A model generated the notes under the pieces. It saw only the letters and a program-made list of their open reading frames with translations, searched no databases and was not told the origin of the DNA. A program made the position numbers and the translations under genes. A DNA stretch of 64,000 bases from Nicotiana tabacum (lineage: Eukaryota; Streptophyta; Magnoliopsida; Solanales; Solanaceae), in contig NC_134094.1 in NCBI RefSeq assembly GCF_000715075.1, forward strand, positions 78,722,838-78,786,837, given 5' to 3'. Below, piece after piece: positions 1-12,825 of this stretch (position 1 is the stretch's first letter; the number at the start of each line of letters is the position of its first letter).

Positions 1-1075
1 GCTGGTAATAGGAAACTAAAAGCAGCAATTAGCAACGAGACGCAATAGGTAATAACGTCGTGGAGTAAGCTGAATACAGTTTAAGTCCGATGATACCAAG
101 TAAGGAAAAACAAGTAACACTCAATAAGAGCAACCACTTTCACACAAGATTTGTTCAAAGACTTTCCCGGGGTACTTCACCTGATAGTCACATTTTACGG
201 GTCCCAACTCATGAATTATAATCACTTACATCTTGTGCCCACATTACATTTCATAATTGCATGGACGCCTCACGTTCCAAGGGAGTGATAATATCTCAAA
301 CCTGTATGGACAACTCATGTGTTAACAATAATAATGACCTTGATTGCGCGGACAACTCATGTGCCATAAGAATAACTTTCACACAGAAGGCAAGTATACG
401 AGAATATATGTAAATGATCAATAGACATCAGGGTTCATCTTTTAAAACCGATATGAGTGATTAATTACTTGTATGCTTGTGTAGGTGTTCTATCACAACT
501 CGAGTCAACATGTAAGAGTAGAGACAGCAAATGGCATATAGGAAACAACACAACAAGACGTAAAATGCTTAACTCACACCAGATAGGCACACCACTACAC
601 AAATACCATCAATAACAATGCTCCCAGGCCATCACAAGTCATCACAAATCATCCTCGACATAGCCCACCTTATCTCGCCACGTGCGCAATAGTAAAATAA
701 ATGCCCACCTTATCTCGCCATATTTGCAAACCCATATATATAGCCCGCCTTGTCACGCCGCATGTGAAAATATCAATAATAAAAATAGCACGGACAACTC
801 ACGTGCGAACGCCCCGACAATCCTTTCAGCAATACCACGTGTACCAAAGAACATAACAACACAATATAAGGTCTTTCACCACATATGCCCATATGCCACC
901 ACTTTTCCTCAAATAAATTTCAATATCACAACCACGTATAGCCCTCGGCTCAAAAACACTGAGTACATTAACAACAACAATAATAACACGAAAGTACGGC
1001 AAGTAAATCAACACAAGAACTGCAGAACACAAAGAAATGGAAGACCGAGCTCACAATGGAAGACACCATAGGTAA
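1..1075 (-). repeat. LTR-like fragment, minus orientation
   Basis: The stretch carries repeated short phrases around GCGGACAACTCATGTGCC (near 350 and 790) that also occur in the minus-oriented LTR of the gypsy element at 54.75-54.9 kb. I therefore read it as part of a related LTR lying in the minus orientation. Neither end is visible: it starts outside the window, and its junction with the next, oppositely oriented LTR is only approximate. Short open frames here have no recognisable protein content. Confidence 0.4.
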
Positions 1076-2702
1076 TAATTTAGAATTGCTTCTGATGGCT
1101 TCTATTGATGATACTAAGTTGTTCTGGTTACATTCGAGTTGCTCAGAGGTCGATTCACGTGGGAAGGGCTTTTTGGAGTATTGATCTCCACGTTTTGAGG
1201 TAATTAATATATCTAAACTTAGATTTAAGGGTAATTAACCTCGGGAACTATGTTATATGAGATGAGTTGAGGTGACGCACATGCTAGGTGACAGACGTGA
1301 GTACGTGCACCAGAGTATTCATGATCCGAGTGACTTTAGACTATTGTCGGACTTGTTTTGCTGTCTTGCTTTTTTATATTCGTATTTTTCCTACTCGTTT
1401 GATTACTTGAGTTATGATTCATGTTAGAAATCATGTTTAGACTATGTGCTTACTTGGTTGAGACATAATGGGTTATTCCTACTATTTTGAGTTGTTTTCC
1501 TTAACTGTAGTTATATATTCAGTCATGATTTCTAATTTACACATCATATCTCAGTCCCTGTGTACTACGTATTTAATTCATCACATGCTATTGTTTTCTA
1601 TATGTGACACGGTTTGGACTGAGTTCTATGAGGTTGTGAGCCCTTGAGACTTGAGAGGTTATTGACTGATGTGGGTCGTAGAGCCGCGTTGTGAATAATA
1701 TTTGGATCGGGTTTCACACCACAAAAGGCCTTATTGGCTATTGATTGATATTTGGATCGGGTTGTACGCCGCAACAGGCAATATTAGCTTTTGATTAGCG
1801 TTTGGACAGGATCCGCCCATCTGGAGTTTGACATACCAGCAGTGAGCGCAAGCACGGTGATATATATATATATATATGCACATGCTTTGGTGAGGGCATA
1901 TATGTCAGGCACCCGTACAATGCTGAGTATTGTATGTATGATGGTAAGGGACATTGTGCCAGGCACCGTGAGTGTGTATACGGTATTGTGACATTCATGA
2001 CTTCACATGCACATTGACAAGTAGGCATAGAGATGTACTTTCCTAATGCTATCTGATAATGAAACATCTTATCTGTTGTTGAGATTTTTTGGGAAAAATC
2101 ATAGTTTCTGAAATACTCATATTTTGATGATTCAGTGAAAGATGATATCATTGAGTTATTTACTTATATTGTTTCCTTTATATCTTGAGATATTATTGGT
2201 TATTGATATTAGTCTCCGACTATTTCTTTTGAGTTCGTCATTGCTCAGGTTAGGTTTGTTACTTATTAAGTACATGAGGTTGGTTGTACTCATACTACAT
2301 TATGCAGTACGTGTGCAGATTCATGTACTTCTGGACGTGGTAATTGCTAGAGTTTTGTTGATACCAGCTTTTGGGAGACTACGAGTTAACTGTTATGTTG
2401 TTCGCAGACCTTGCAGTTTTCTTTCATTTATTTATGTTATTACGGTTCTACTGTTCAGACAGTTGTATTGAGGATTTGGCCCTGTATTTTTTATATTCAG
2501 TAATGCTCATGTACTCGTTGACACCAGATCATTGGTATGGTTATAGAAGTATTATTGTTGTTAGCAGTTATTTCATGATATCGACGTTGTTGAGTTTACT
2601 AAATTCTGTTTTATTGAATTTTTTGTTATTGTGAAACTTTTGGCTTGCCTAGCAAGTAGTGCTATGTGTCGTCACAGCTCCGGTGGGAGTTGGGTCGTGA
2701 CA
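1076..2702 (+). mobile_element. Truncated gypsy LTR, 3' part
   Basis: The right end is a typical gypsy LTR end in this window, finishing GGGTCGTGACA at 2692-2702. Inside, the text around 1270-1300 (GACGCACATGCTAGGTGACA) matches the reverse complement of the LTR at 15.63-15.66 kb. The segment at 2300-2470 follows the same order as that LTR near its primer-site end. The LTR start is missing, so this is a truncated or solo LTR. Open frames at 2142-2634 lie inside it and are not genes. No internal gypsy sequence follows; a LINE fragment adjoins directly. Confidence 0.6.
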
Positions 2703-2930
2703 ACAATACCTCCGTAGAAAGGATGAACAAGATTAGAGATAGGAGATCTCCTTGTTTTACCCCTCTAGTAGAGTGAAAAAACTTTTGAGCTTGCCCATTC
2801 AACGACACCGAATACCAATTGATTATCATCAATCTCCCTATCATGTCAATGAATTTTTTAGAAAATCCCATCTTCCTTGGCACCAATTGAATTTTTCAAA
2901 AATCAAGAAGGAGTTAATTTCTTTTTTATG
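2703..2930 (-). pseudogene. LINE (non-LTR) reverse transcriptase remnant
   Basis: The minus strand encodes a piece of an L1-type LINE reverse transcriptase: MGFSKKFIDMIGRLM, then the diagnostic block HSTRGVKQGD followed by LFILSTEVL. In plant LINEs this block (normally STRGVKQGDPLSP) lies just before the YADD catalytic motif. Here the Pro of GDPLSP is replaced by Leu. The frame stops making sense exactly at the neighbouring LTR end, so the YADD part and the rest are absent. It is a dead fragment about 75 codons long. The function of the parent protein would be target-primed reverse transcription. Confidence 0.75.
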
Positions 2931-4360
2931 TTACCATTGCTAATAAATGATCTAAAGAACTTTATATTCTTTACAATTTTCCATGGATAAATTTAAGAAT
3001 AGATAATGGTTAGTACAGTCAACAATCTTTTTAGTTAATGTTTAAAGTAACTTTCTTGATATGTGTGTAAAAAGCTAAAAAAATCAATTAAAAAGAAATG
3101 ATGAGAGTATTAATCTCAGTTGAAAATCATTTATACCCTATTTTTTCTTTAGAAATCAAAAGTTTCCCTCAATTTTGAACAATGTTGAGAGAAAGAATAT
3201 CTATTTTTCAAAGTTGTGGGGAAAATTTGATTTTTGAAGCAAAGTTAGAAGTGTAATGATTTTTACCTATTAATCTTCGTTTGAAAATATTTTCCTTCCT
3301 ATACAATATTTGAAACTTATTTACCAAAATTGTCCTAATTTTGTATATTACCCGTCCTAAACAAGGATTACTTATAAATTATATACAATCCATTATTAGT
3401 GCCTTAAACTAGGGGATTTAGTTATATCGTTTTCCTATTTTCTCTCCCCTCCTCTTTCAATAAGAAGGACACGGCTCCTCTCTAGGTTTTGGGTTGAGAT
3501 TACCTCCATTACCTAATGCTCCAGTAGGTTTCAAGGTTTCAATACACAACTTGAATGATGCCACGTGTTCCTATGAAAATTAAATGGTGTGATTATATTT
3601 CTTCCCATCCCCTATCTATGACTGGTTTCTTTTTCCAAAAATAAAAAATAAAAATAAATGAATATAGAACCCTGCTTATCCAACAAACTGAGTGCTCTTC
3701 CATTTCTATCTCTAGCTATTTTTTTTTCTTTCAAAGGTAATACTCGGTAAATCTTAATAAGACGGCAATCTGATATCCAAAAACGTAAATCAACCATTAA
3801 ACAAGAATCTCAAACTACTCAAAGGCTCTCCTACACGATAGCATTAACAACACCTGCAGTCCTAGGCCACAAATCAGCACTCTTTCCCAATTGGCCCTAT
3901 AATTGCAGATCCTTTCATATCGCCCTTGGGGTTCACAATTACACTAACATTATCTTCGAAGTACATGTTTCCGATTCCATCACATCATGGAGAGGTTATT
4001 GATTTCGTACAAATTTAATGCAAATTTGAATATCTGCAACAACATACATTCTAAAAGTAAATTTTATACAACTAATTTTATAGTATATAACTTATTTATA
4101 ACTTTGATACATCATTTCTATCCAGTTAAATATAATTACAATATCATACAACTTAATTATAATTTTCATATAAATTTTATACAATATGTCTTTTGTATGT
4201 ATTTTGTATATGTTTTGTATATGATGTGTGTTTCTTCCTCTCTAAAATTTCAATCAAAACTTTCTCTCTTAATATAATTTTGATACATATCAACAACGTT
4301 ATGTAAAAAGATAGTTTAGATAACTTAAATACAAATTTTATACAACGATTTATACATTAT

Positions 4361-4632
<272 letters not shown>

Positions 4633-5060
4633 TCTTCGAGTTTCAATATGAAATTCAGCCAAAATCAAGTCTATTCTTCACCAAACACCCTCAAAATTGA
4701 GATATAAACTCCAAACAATATTCCTAATTGTTTGCAACAATACCCAATCTAAACAAATAATGGTTTTTAAAAACCCAAATTCGAATTCAAAGCTTCAAAG
4801 CTTTTTAGTGGTTGTCAACGATGGAGAGTCAAACACTTTCAAAATTTATTGATTAACAATTTTAATTTGAACACCAATTGTGCAACATGAAAGGAAATTG
4901 CTAAGTTAAAATCATTAAGCTTCCAAAACTATCCGGACTACAACCCATTTTTAGCTACCTAGTATTCCACTCTATTAGTTTCTCTAAACACATTATTGAG
5001 ATTAGCTCAAAACTAGAAAAATCAAGCTCATGCAAGACCTCCAATGGAGGTTCTCGAGAC

Positions 5061-5063
<3 letters not shown>

Positions 5064-5122
<59 letters not shown>
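5064..5122. repeat. (GA)n microsatellite
   Basis: About 29 perfect GA units in a purine-rich context. No associated gene can be seen. Confidence 0.95.
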
Positions 5123-5124
<2 letters not shown>

Positions 5125-6777
5125 AAGGATGGGAAATAAATATTTCCTATTCAATTTGTAATATAAAGGGATACTCATTAATACTAATTGTATATAATTA
5201 ATAAATTGTATATGCCCATATAATTATGTTAAAACTTAATTAAGGGGGGTAATAAAGTTTCATATGCAGTATAGGAAGGTAAAATACCCAAATAAAATTG
5301 CCATCTTGCTAGTTATTTCGGCACTTGTTAAAAAATCTCAACGCAAGCAGCAATTTGAGTGTTTTTATGTTTTTCTTTTGTAATGACCCGCCGATCGTTT
5401 TGAGTATTTTAGCTTGTTTCCCTATTTATTTCCTCATTTATATTATATTGTGGTTATGTGATGTCACGACCCAAAAATTAATAGTCGTGATGGCACCAAA
5501 CTCGACTCGCTAGGTAAGCCAACTAACAGACAGTACAATCCAAATCAAATTATAGGAAAATAGTGAAGAATTATCTGGACATTTACAAATTAATCCAAGA
5601 GCTGGTGGTACAAATCATGAGCTTCTAAGACTTAGAATTTACAAAGCTAAGACAAATAATTACGCGATCTGTTTGAAAGCTACATAAATAGATTAACAAA
5701 ATCTAAAGCCACCAAGGACAAGTGGCAGCCATATCCGGAATGCACGAACATCTTCAGGGTCAGCTCCCGATATCACCAGCAGTTCCGCTCCAAAAGTCTG
5801 CACGCAAAGTGTAGAAGTGTAGCATGAGTACAACCGACCCCATGTACCCAGTAAGTATTTTGTCTAACCTCGTCGAAGTAGTGATGAGGCTTTTTAGTAA
5901 AACGATGCTCACTAATAAAAATATGTACCAAAATCTAGCAATAGAACTATATTACAGTATAATGGGATAGAGTACACGAAACGAATGTACAAAACAATAA
6001 CAGAATACTAGAAGAGATCACAATTCAATAGTTTCCAATATCTCAACCAATCTTTTCCTTAGAGCGAAACCAATAAACCACAATAGTCACCCCACAACTT
6101 TCATAACGTGAGGAATATACTCTGATATTAAGTCAATTGTACGGCAACACCCTTCGTGCGTTTATCTCATCCTTACCAAAAATGCATACAACAGTACCAA
6201 TCGGACGGCAGAAATGCCGATAACAGTAATGGCAAAGTAGGAAATACGCAAATAGCAAAAATAAACGAGAATGTACATAAGGGCATCAGTAACAGACTAG
6301 GCGGAAGGTATAGAGGTGATGACAACAATCAGGAAAAGGAATGTAACTTCAACTAACTAGCATGGTGGAGGCATAAATACAAATATAACGAATAAGAGGA
6401 GAACACATGATCTTTATGCGTTAACAAGTAGAAGCATGAATGACTAACACGGTAGAAGGCATGTACTAAGTGCAACCAAAATAGATACAACAAATATATA
6501 ATTATGACAACAGGAAGTAGGCATGGTATTTGCAAGTTTAGCAAGTAGAAGGCATGAGTGACGCAATAACAAATAAGATAAAGAACAAGAATAGGGCATT
6601 AACGACAAGTCACATAGGAATCATAAATACAACATTAACAACTCAATGTGCGGCATGAACGTATACACGAAGGAAAGATATCACAACATAATGCATGTCC
6701 CTCGTCCTCACCTGCACGGAAACACCTATCGTGCCATGAACTCATGATAATTTAAAGCATGATAATATAAATGAAAC

Positions 6778-6990
6778 GGCATGACATCACCCTTCGTGCT
6801 TTACACTCATATAACATGGCACGACATCACCCTTAGTGCTTTTACTCTCAATAATATGGCACGACATCACCCTTCGTGCTTTTACTCTCAATAATATGGC
6901 ACGGCATCACCCTTCGTGATTTACATTCTCCCTCACATGATAATGTATAAACAAAGGCACGGCATCACCCTTCGTGCTTTACACTCTTCC
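6778..6990. repeat. Minisatellite in type X LTR, about 5 units
   Basis: Units of about 45-60 bp built around GGCATCACCCTTCGTGCTTT followed by ACTCTCAATAATATGGCAC. The sister LTR has about seven units at 16975-17300, so the copy number has changed since the LTRs were identical. Confidence 0.85.
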
Positions 6991-8059
6991 TTACCAAGCA
7001 TATGTATATCAATGACAAACAAGGTAGGAAGCATAAATAACATCAAGGAAAGTATTTAAACGAATATTCCAAATGAATCCCAATCACAACTTTCCAAGCC
7101 AACAATAGTTCAATAAACCCGCAAGAACCTTATTATTCAGTATTCCAACAAATCTCACAAATGATCTACAACACAAGTATAGAATCTAGTATCTCAAGGA
7201 TTTCGGTTGTAGCAATGTATTAATGATTATGCATATTGATGACCGAATTAAACACACCAATGTATTCTCAGAATTCCATCAACTTTTATCAAGTTATAAT
7301 AAGCTAAGTCTTAGTTTCTAACATTTAATACTATGTTCTTAGTATCTAGGAGTCAAGTAAGGCATGAGGCAAGAAGGTCACGTGATTCTACAAGACACAA
7401 TTTATAACATAATTTTCTCCCGAGCATGGTTTAACCCTGGCACATGCATATATGCTCGTCACCTCATATATGTATCACCCCCGCCTGTAGCAAACAATGT
7501 CTAATAGTAGGAAAACTTCCCTCAACAAAATTAGGCAAGACACTTATCTCAATTCGGCTAACTCAATACTCAATTTAGCTTTTTCCTTTACAAATTCACC
7601 TTCGCTCGGCTCAATCTAGCCAAAGACGACTTAAATACATTATACAATGCAAGGGAAAACAATTTCAATTAATAAAGCGGTGATTTTTATACAATTTCTA
7701 CAAAGTCAACAAAAGTCAACCCCTGGGCCCGCCCGGGCAAAACCCGGGTCCAAGGGTAGGTCTTGACTACCCATAGCCTCACGAGTCCAAATACGTATTT
7801 TGTTTCCAAATCGGATTCCTATTCGACTCTCAAATCCCAAATTTTTTTTTTCAAAGTTTTGACAAAATCCCCAAATTTATTCCTAGATTCTCATGAAATT
7901 GATGTTAAATCTTATGTAAAATTATGAAGTGTAGTTGAGAATTGATTAGAGTTACTTACCCAATGATTTGGTATGAAAATCCCTTCACAAAATTGCCTCC
8001 CATCAAAGCTAGAGTTCAAAATATGACAAAATGAAGCTAAGTCTCGGAATTCTCAACAT

Positions 8060-8335
8060 TTAGAAGGCTCCAGATGTCGCATTTGCGATAAGGGGTTCGC
8101 AAATGCGACCTCCGCAAATGCGGATAAAACATCGCAAATGTGACCCCTGATAGACTAGGCCTTCATCGCAAATGTGATACGGAGTTCGCAAATGCGAAAC
8201 TCTTCAGGCTTCGCAAAAGAGACAACTTCATCGCAAATGCGATCCAGTCCCCAGCAGCCCAGGTTCGCAAATATGACGCTGCTTCGCAATTGCGATAGTA
8301 GCATTTGCGACAAAAACATCGCAAATGCGATGACA
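8060..8335 (-). promoter_or_regulatory. CGCAAATGCG palindrome array in type X LTR
   Basis: At least eight CGCAAATGCG, TCGCAAATGCGA or one-base variants occur in 275 bp. Each is a short palindrome with a CpG at each end and an E-box core CANNTG. The array lies 0.88-1.15 kb into the LTR, upstream in the element sense of a GGGTAAGTAA donor-like site. The regulatory role is inferred from position only. Confidence 0.5.
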
Positions 8336-9208
8336 CCAGTACCAGCACCCAAAATAATGAAAAACTCATTCCGGATCCAATCGCCAAGATAACACCTAAA
8401 ACTATGAATTGAGCACCAAATCAAAAATAAATTTTCAAGAAAACTTTAAAACTTCTATTTCAACAACCGGACGTCTGGATCACGTCAAACCAACTATGTT
8501 TTTCACTAAATTTGACATACAAGTCATAAATATAGAAATGAAACTATACCGGGTTCCGGAACCAAAATATGGACCCGGTATCAACAATTTCAAACATCGA
8601 TCAAACTTTTAGATTCATTAAGCCTTTAAACTTTCAAATTTTAACAAAATGTGATAACTCGAGCTAGGGACTTTCGAATTCAATTCCGGGCATAAACCCA
8701 AGTTCCAAATCACGATACGAACCTATCGGGATCGTCAAAATACGGATCTGATTCTGTTTTCTCAAAACATTGACCAAAGTTAACTCAAATGAGTTTTAAG
8801 ACAAAGATTTCATATTATTTTTAGTTTTTAACATAAAAACTTTTCGAAAAAATACCCGAATTGTGCATGCAAATCAAGGAGGGCTAAAATGAGATATTTG
8901 AGGCTTCAAAAAATAAAATTAGATCCTAAAACATAAGATGACCTATCGGTTCATCACATAATACATCATGTGGGGATACGCGTGCCCTCAAACTACCGAA
9001 AAAAGTTTAAGTCGTTTCACATAAGTCAACATCCGGTCAACTTTTTCAACTTAAATTTTAAATATTGGAACTAAGTGCTCCAAATCACTTCAAAATCTCA
9101 CCGGACCCAAACCAATTACCACGGCAAGCCAAATAACAACAGTAATTCACAATTTGATTAGTAAATGGGGAAACGGGATTGCAATAGTCAAAACGACCGG
9201 TCGGGTCG

Positions 9209-12200
9209 TTACATACTCCCCCTCTTAAACAAATGTTCGTCCTCGAACGGGCTTAGAATCATACCTGGAGTCTCAAATAGATGTGGATATTTGCTCCGCA
9301 TCTCCTGCTCAATCTCCCAAGTAGTTTCTCCGACTGGCTGGCCTCTCCACTGCACCTTCACCGAAGTTATGTTCTTTGATCTCAACTTTCGAACTTGTCG
9401 GTCTAAAATGGCCAACGGCTCCACATCATAAGTCAAATTACCGTCCAGCTGCACTGTACTGAAATTCAAAATATGAGATGGATCTCCGACATACTTTCGG
9501 AGCATGAATACATGGAACACTGGATGAACAAGGCCCAATATACCGAGGGCTCAACTTGCCCTTCTTTCCGAACCTCAACACACCTTTCATTGGTGAAATT
9601 TTGAGCAGAACCTTCTCCCCAACCATGTAAGCAATGTCACGGACCTTCCTGTCGGTATAACTCTTCTGTCTAGATTGCGCCGTGTGAAGCCGCTCTTGAA
9701 TCACTTTAACCTTCTCCAAAGCATCCTGAACCAAGTTAGTACCCAATAGCCTAGCCTCACCTAGCTCAAACCAACCAACCGGAGATCGACACCGTATCCC
9801 ATATAATGCCTCATACGGAGCCATCTGTATACTCGACTGGTAGCTGTTATTGTAAGCAAACTCCGCAAGTGGCAGAAATTCATCCCAAGAACCTCCAAAA
9901 TCAATGACACAAGCGCGTAGCATATCCTCCAATATCTGAATAATGCGCTCGGACTGTCCGTCTGTCTGAGGGTGAAATGTTATACTCAAATAAACCTGTG
10001 TGCCCAATTCTCGCTGCACTGCTCTTCAAAATTGTGATGTAAACTGCGTGCCCCGATCTGAAATGATGGACACTGGCACACCGTGTAGGCGAATAATCTC
10101 GCGGATATAAATCTCAGCGAACCGCTCTGAACAATAATTAGTACCAACTGGAATAAAATGCGCGGATTTGGTCAACCAATCCACAATCACCCAAACCACA
10201 TCAAACTTCCTCAATGTTCGTGAAAGCCCAACTACAAAGTCCATGGTAATGCGTTCCCATTTCCACTCCGGAATTTCAAGTCTCTGAAGTAATCCTCCCG
10301 GTCTCTGATGCTTGTACTTTACATGTTGACAATTTAAACACCAAGCTACAAACCCAACTATATCTTTCTTCATTCGCCTCCACCAATAATGCCACCTCAA
10401 ATCATGATACATCTTCGCGGCACCTGGATGAATGGAGTACCGTGAACTGTGAGCTTTCTGGAGAATCAGCTCACGCAAACCATCTACATTAGGCACACAT
10501 AGCCTACCCTGCATCCATAATACTTTGTCATCTGCAATAGTGACTTCCTTGGCATCACCGTGCTAAACCGTGTCCTTAAGGACAAGCAGATGGGGATCAT
10601 CATATTGGCGCTCTCTGATGCGATCATATAAAGAAGACCGAGAAACCACACAAACCAAAACTTGATTCGGCTCGGAAATATCCAATCTAACAAACTGGTT
10701 GGCCAAGGCCTGAAAATCCAAGGCTAAAGGCCTCTCTGTTATCGGTAAGTATGCTAAGCTGCCCAAACTCTCTGCCTTACGACTCAAGGCATCAGCCACC
10801 ACATTACCCTTTCCGGGATGATAAATAATGGTGATATCATAATCCTTAAGTAACTCCAACCACCTTCACTGTCACAAATTAAGATCCTTCTGTTTAAACA
10901 GATGTTGTAGACTCTGGTGATCGGTATAAACCTCACAATGGACACCGTACAAGTAATGCCGCCAAATTTTCAAGGCATGAACAATAGCTGCTAACTCAAG
11001 GTCATGGACTGGATAATTCTTCTCATTTACCTTTAACTGTCTGGACGCATAGGCAATCACCCTACCATCTTGCATCAGTACTGCACCGAGACCAATATGC
11101 GACGCGTCACAATACACAGTATAAGACCCTGAACCTGTAGGCAACAACAATACTGGAGCTGTAGTCAAATCTGTCTTGAGCTTCTGAAAGCTCTCTTCAC
11201 ATTCATCCGACCACCTAAACGGAGCACCTTTCTAGGTCAATTTAGTCATAGGCGATGCAATAGACGAGAAACTCTCCACGAAGAGACGATAATAACCAGC
11301 CAAGCCAAGAAAACTCCGAATCTCAATAACTGAAGATGGCCTGGGCCAACTCTTAACTGCCTCTGTTTTCTTTAGATCCACCTTAATCCCTTCACTGGAC
11401 ACTATATGTCCCAAGAATGCTACCGAACTAAGCCAGAACTCACACTTAGAGAATTTGGCATAACGTTTCTCCTCTCTCAACCTCTGTAGTACAATACTCA
11501 AGTGTAGTGCATGCTCCTCCTGGCTACGTGAGTACACCAGGATATCATCAATAAATACTACGACAAATGAGTTAAGATATGATTGGAATACAAGGTTCAT
11601 CAAGTGCACGAATATTGTTGGGGCATTTGTTAGCCCAAACGACATCACAAGGAATTCATAGTGACCATAACGAGTCCTGAATGTCGTCTTTAGAATATCT
11701 AAATCTCGAATTTTCAACTGGTGGTACCCAGATCTCAAATCAGTTTTGGAGAATACCCTCGCTCCCTGAAGTTGGTCAAATAAATCATCAATATGCGGCA
11801 AAGGATACTTATTCTTGATTGTAACTTTGTTCAACTGCCTGTAATCGATACACATCCGCATAGTACCATCTTTCTTTTTCACAAGCAGAACTGGTGTACC
11901 CCAAGGCGACACACTAGGCCTAATAAATCCCTTATCAAGAAGTTCCTGAAGTTGCTCTTTCAATTATTTTAACTCAGTTGGTGCCATACGATACGGAGGA
12001 ATAGAAACGGGCTGAGTTCCCTGCACTAAGTCAATACCGAAATCAATATCCCTATCGGGGGGCATACCCGGCAGGTCTGTAGGAAATACATCAGGAAAGT
12101 CTCTCACTATCGGTACTGAATCAATAGTAGGAGTATCTACATCAACATCTCTCACAAAAGCCAAATATGACAAACACCCCTTCCCAACCATATGTTGGAC

Positions 12201-12825
12201 TTTCAAATAAGAAATTACCTTGCTAGGAACATAATCTAGAGAACCTCTCCACTCAACCCCTGGCAACCCTGGCATGGTCAACGTCACGGTTTTTGTGTGA
12301 CAGTCCAGAATAGCATGACATGGAGACAACCAATCCATACCCAGAATTACATCGAACTCAACCATATTGAGCAATAGAAGATCAACTCGAGTCTCTAGAA
12401 TAGCATGACACGGAGACCACACATGACTGATACACATGGTCCACAATAATAGTATCGCCTACCTGCGTAGATACACGAACAGGAGAAACTAAGGGCTCAC
12501 GGGACATATCCAGATAATGAGTAAAGTACGATGACACATATGAATAAGTAGAACCAGAGTCAAATAATATAGAAGCCTCACTATGGCACATTGAGACAAT
12601 ACCTGTGATCACTGCATCTGAAGCAATAGCATCTGGTTTGGAAGGAAAAGCATAGAATCGGGCCTGACCGCCCCCTGATCGGCCTCCCCCTCTTGGGCGA
12701 ACCCTAGCTACCTGACCCCCACCCCAAGATGGCTGGGCGGGTGGTGAAGTAACTGGTGCTGAAGTCATAGTCTGACTTCTCTGATGCACTGGAACTCTCG
12801 AGCGATGAGTACATTGTCTCCACAT
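9209..12825 (-). pseudogene. Gypsy pol of element A: PR-RT-RNaseH-IN-chromodomain
   Basis: In order on the minus strand: protease with FDSGSTYSYVS (about 12530-12565, active-site D-S-G kept); reverse transcriptase with [16 protein letters not shown] and the catalytic FIDDI at 11541-11555; RNase H with [13 protein letters not shown] and [11 protein letters not shown]; integrase with an H-H-C-C zinc finger (CLNCQHVK), a TMDFVVGL Asp, ISDRGTQFTS and a DGQSER Glu; and the chromodomain-like tail VKVQWRGQPVGETTWE. In life it would cut the polyprotein, copy RNA into DNA and integrate it. It is dead: stops at 11964 (TAA), 11232 (TAG), 10872 (TGA), 10563 (TAG) and 10026 (TGA), a frameshift near 12390-12446, and a deletion of about 75 nt near 9540 between integrase and tail. 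No separate start codon is expected, as pol is normally made as part of gag-pol. Confidence 0.9.
9214..9230 (-). other. Polypurine tract of element A
   Basis: The minus strand reads TTTAAGAGGGGGAGTA directly before the LTR start at 9213. Such a purine run primes plus-strand DNA synthesis in LTR retrotransposons. The same tract occurs in the third gypsy element at 56878-56893. Confidence 0.8.

Larger units (their letters stand above)
5462..9213 (-). repeat. 3' LTR of element A (type X)
   Basis: On the minus strand it starts TGTAACGACCCGACCGGTCG at 9213 and ends CGTGACA at 5462, a 3,752-bp LTR adjoining the polypurine tract. It matches 16114-19416 over nearly its full length. It contains a minisatellite (6778-6990), a CGCAAATGCG palindrome array (8060-8335) and, after that, a splice-donor-like GGGTAAGTAA (rc of 7955-7964). 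Open frames inside, such as 8155-8424, come from the palindromes and are not genes. Confidence 0.85.

Noticed and set aside
8155..8424. Frames encoding repeated AFA and CDE-like words
   Set aside because: By-product of the CGCAAATGCG array in the type X LTR; the matching frames at 18366-18648 are in the sister LTR.
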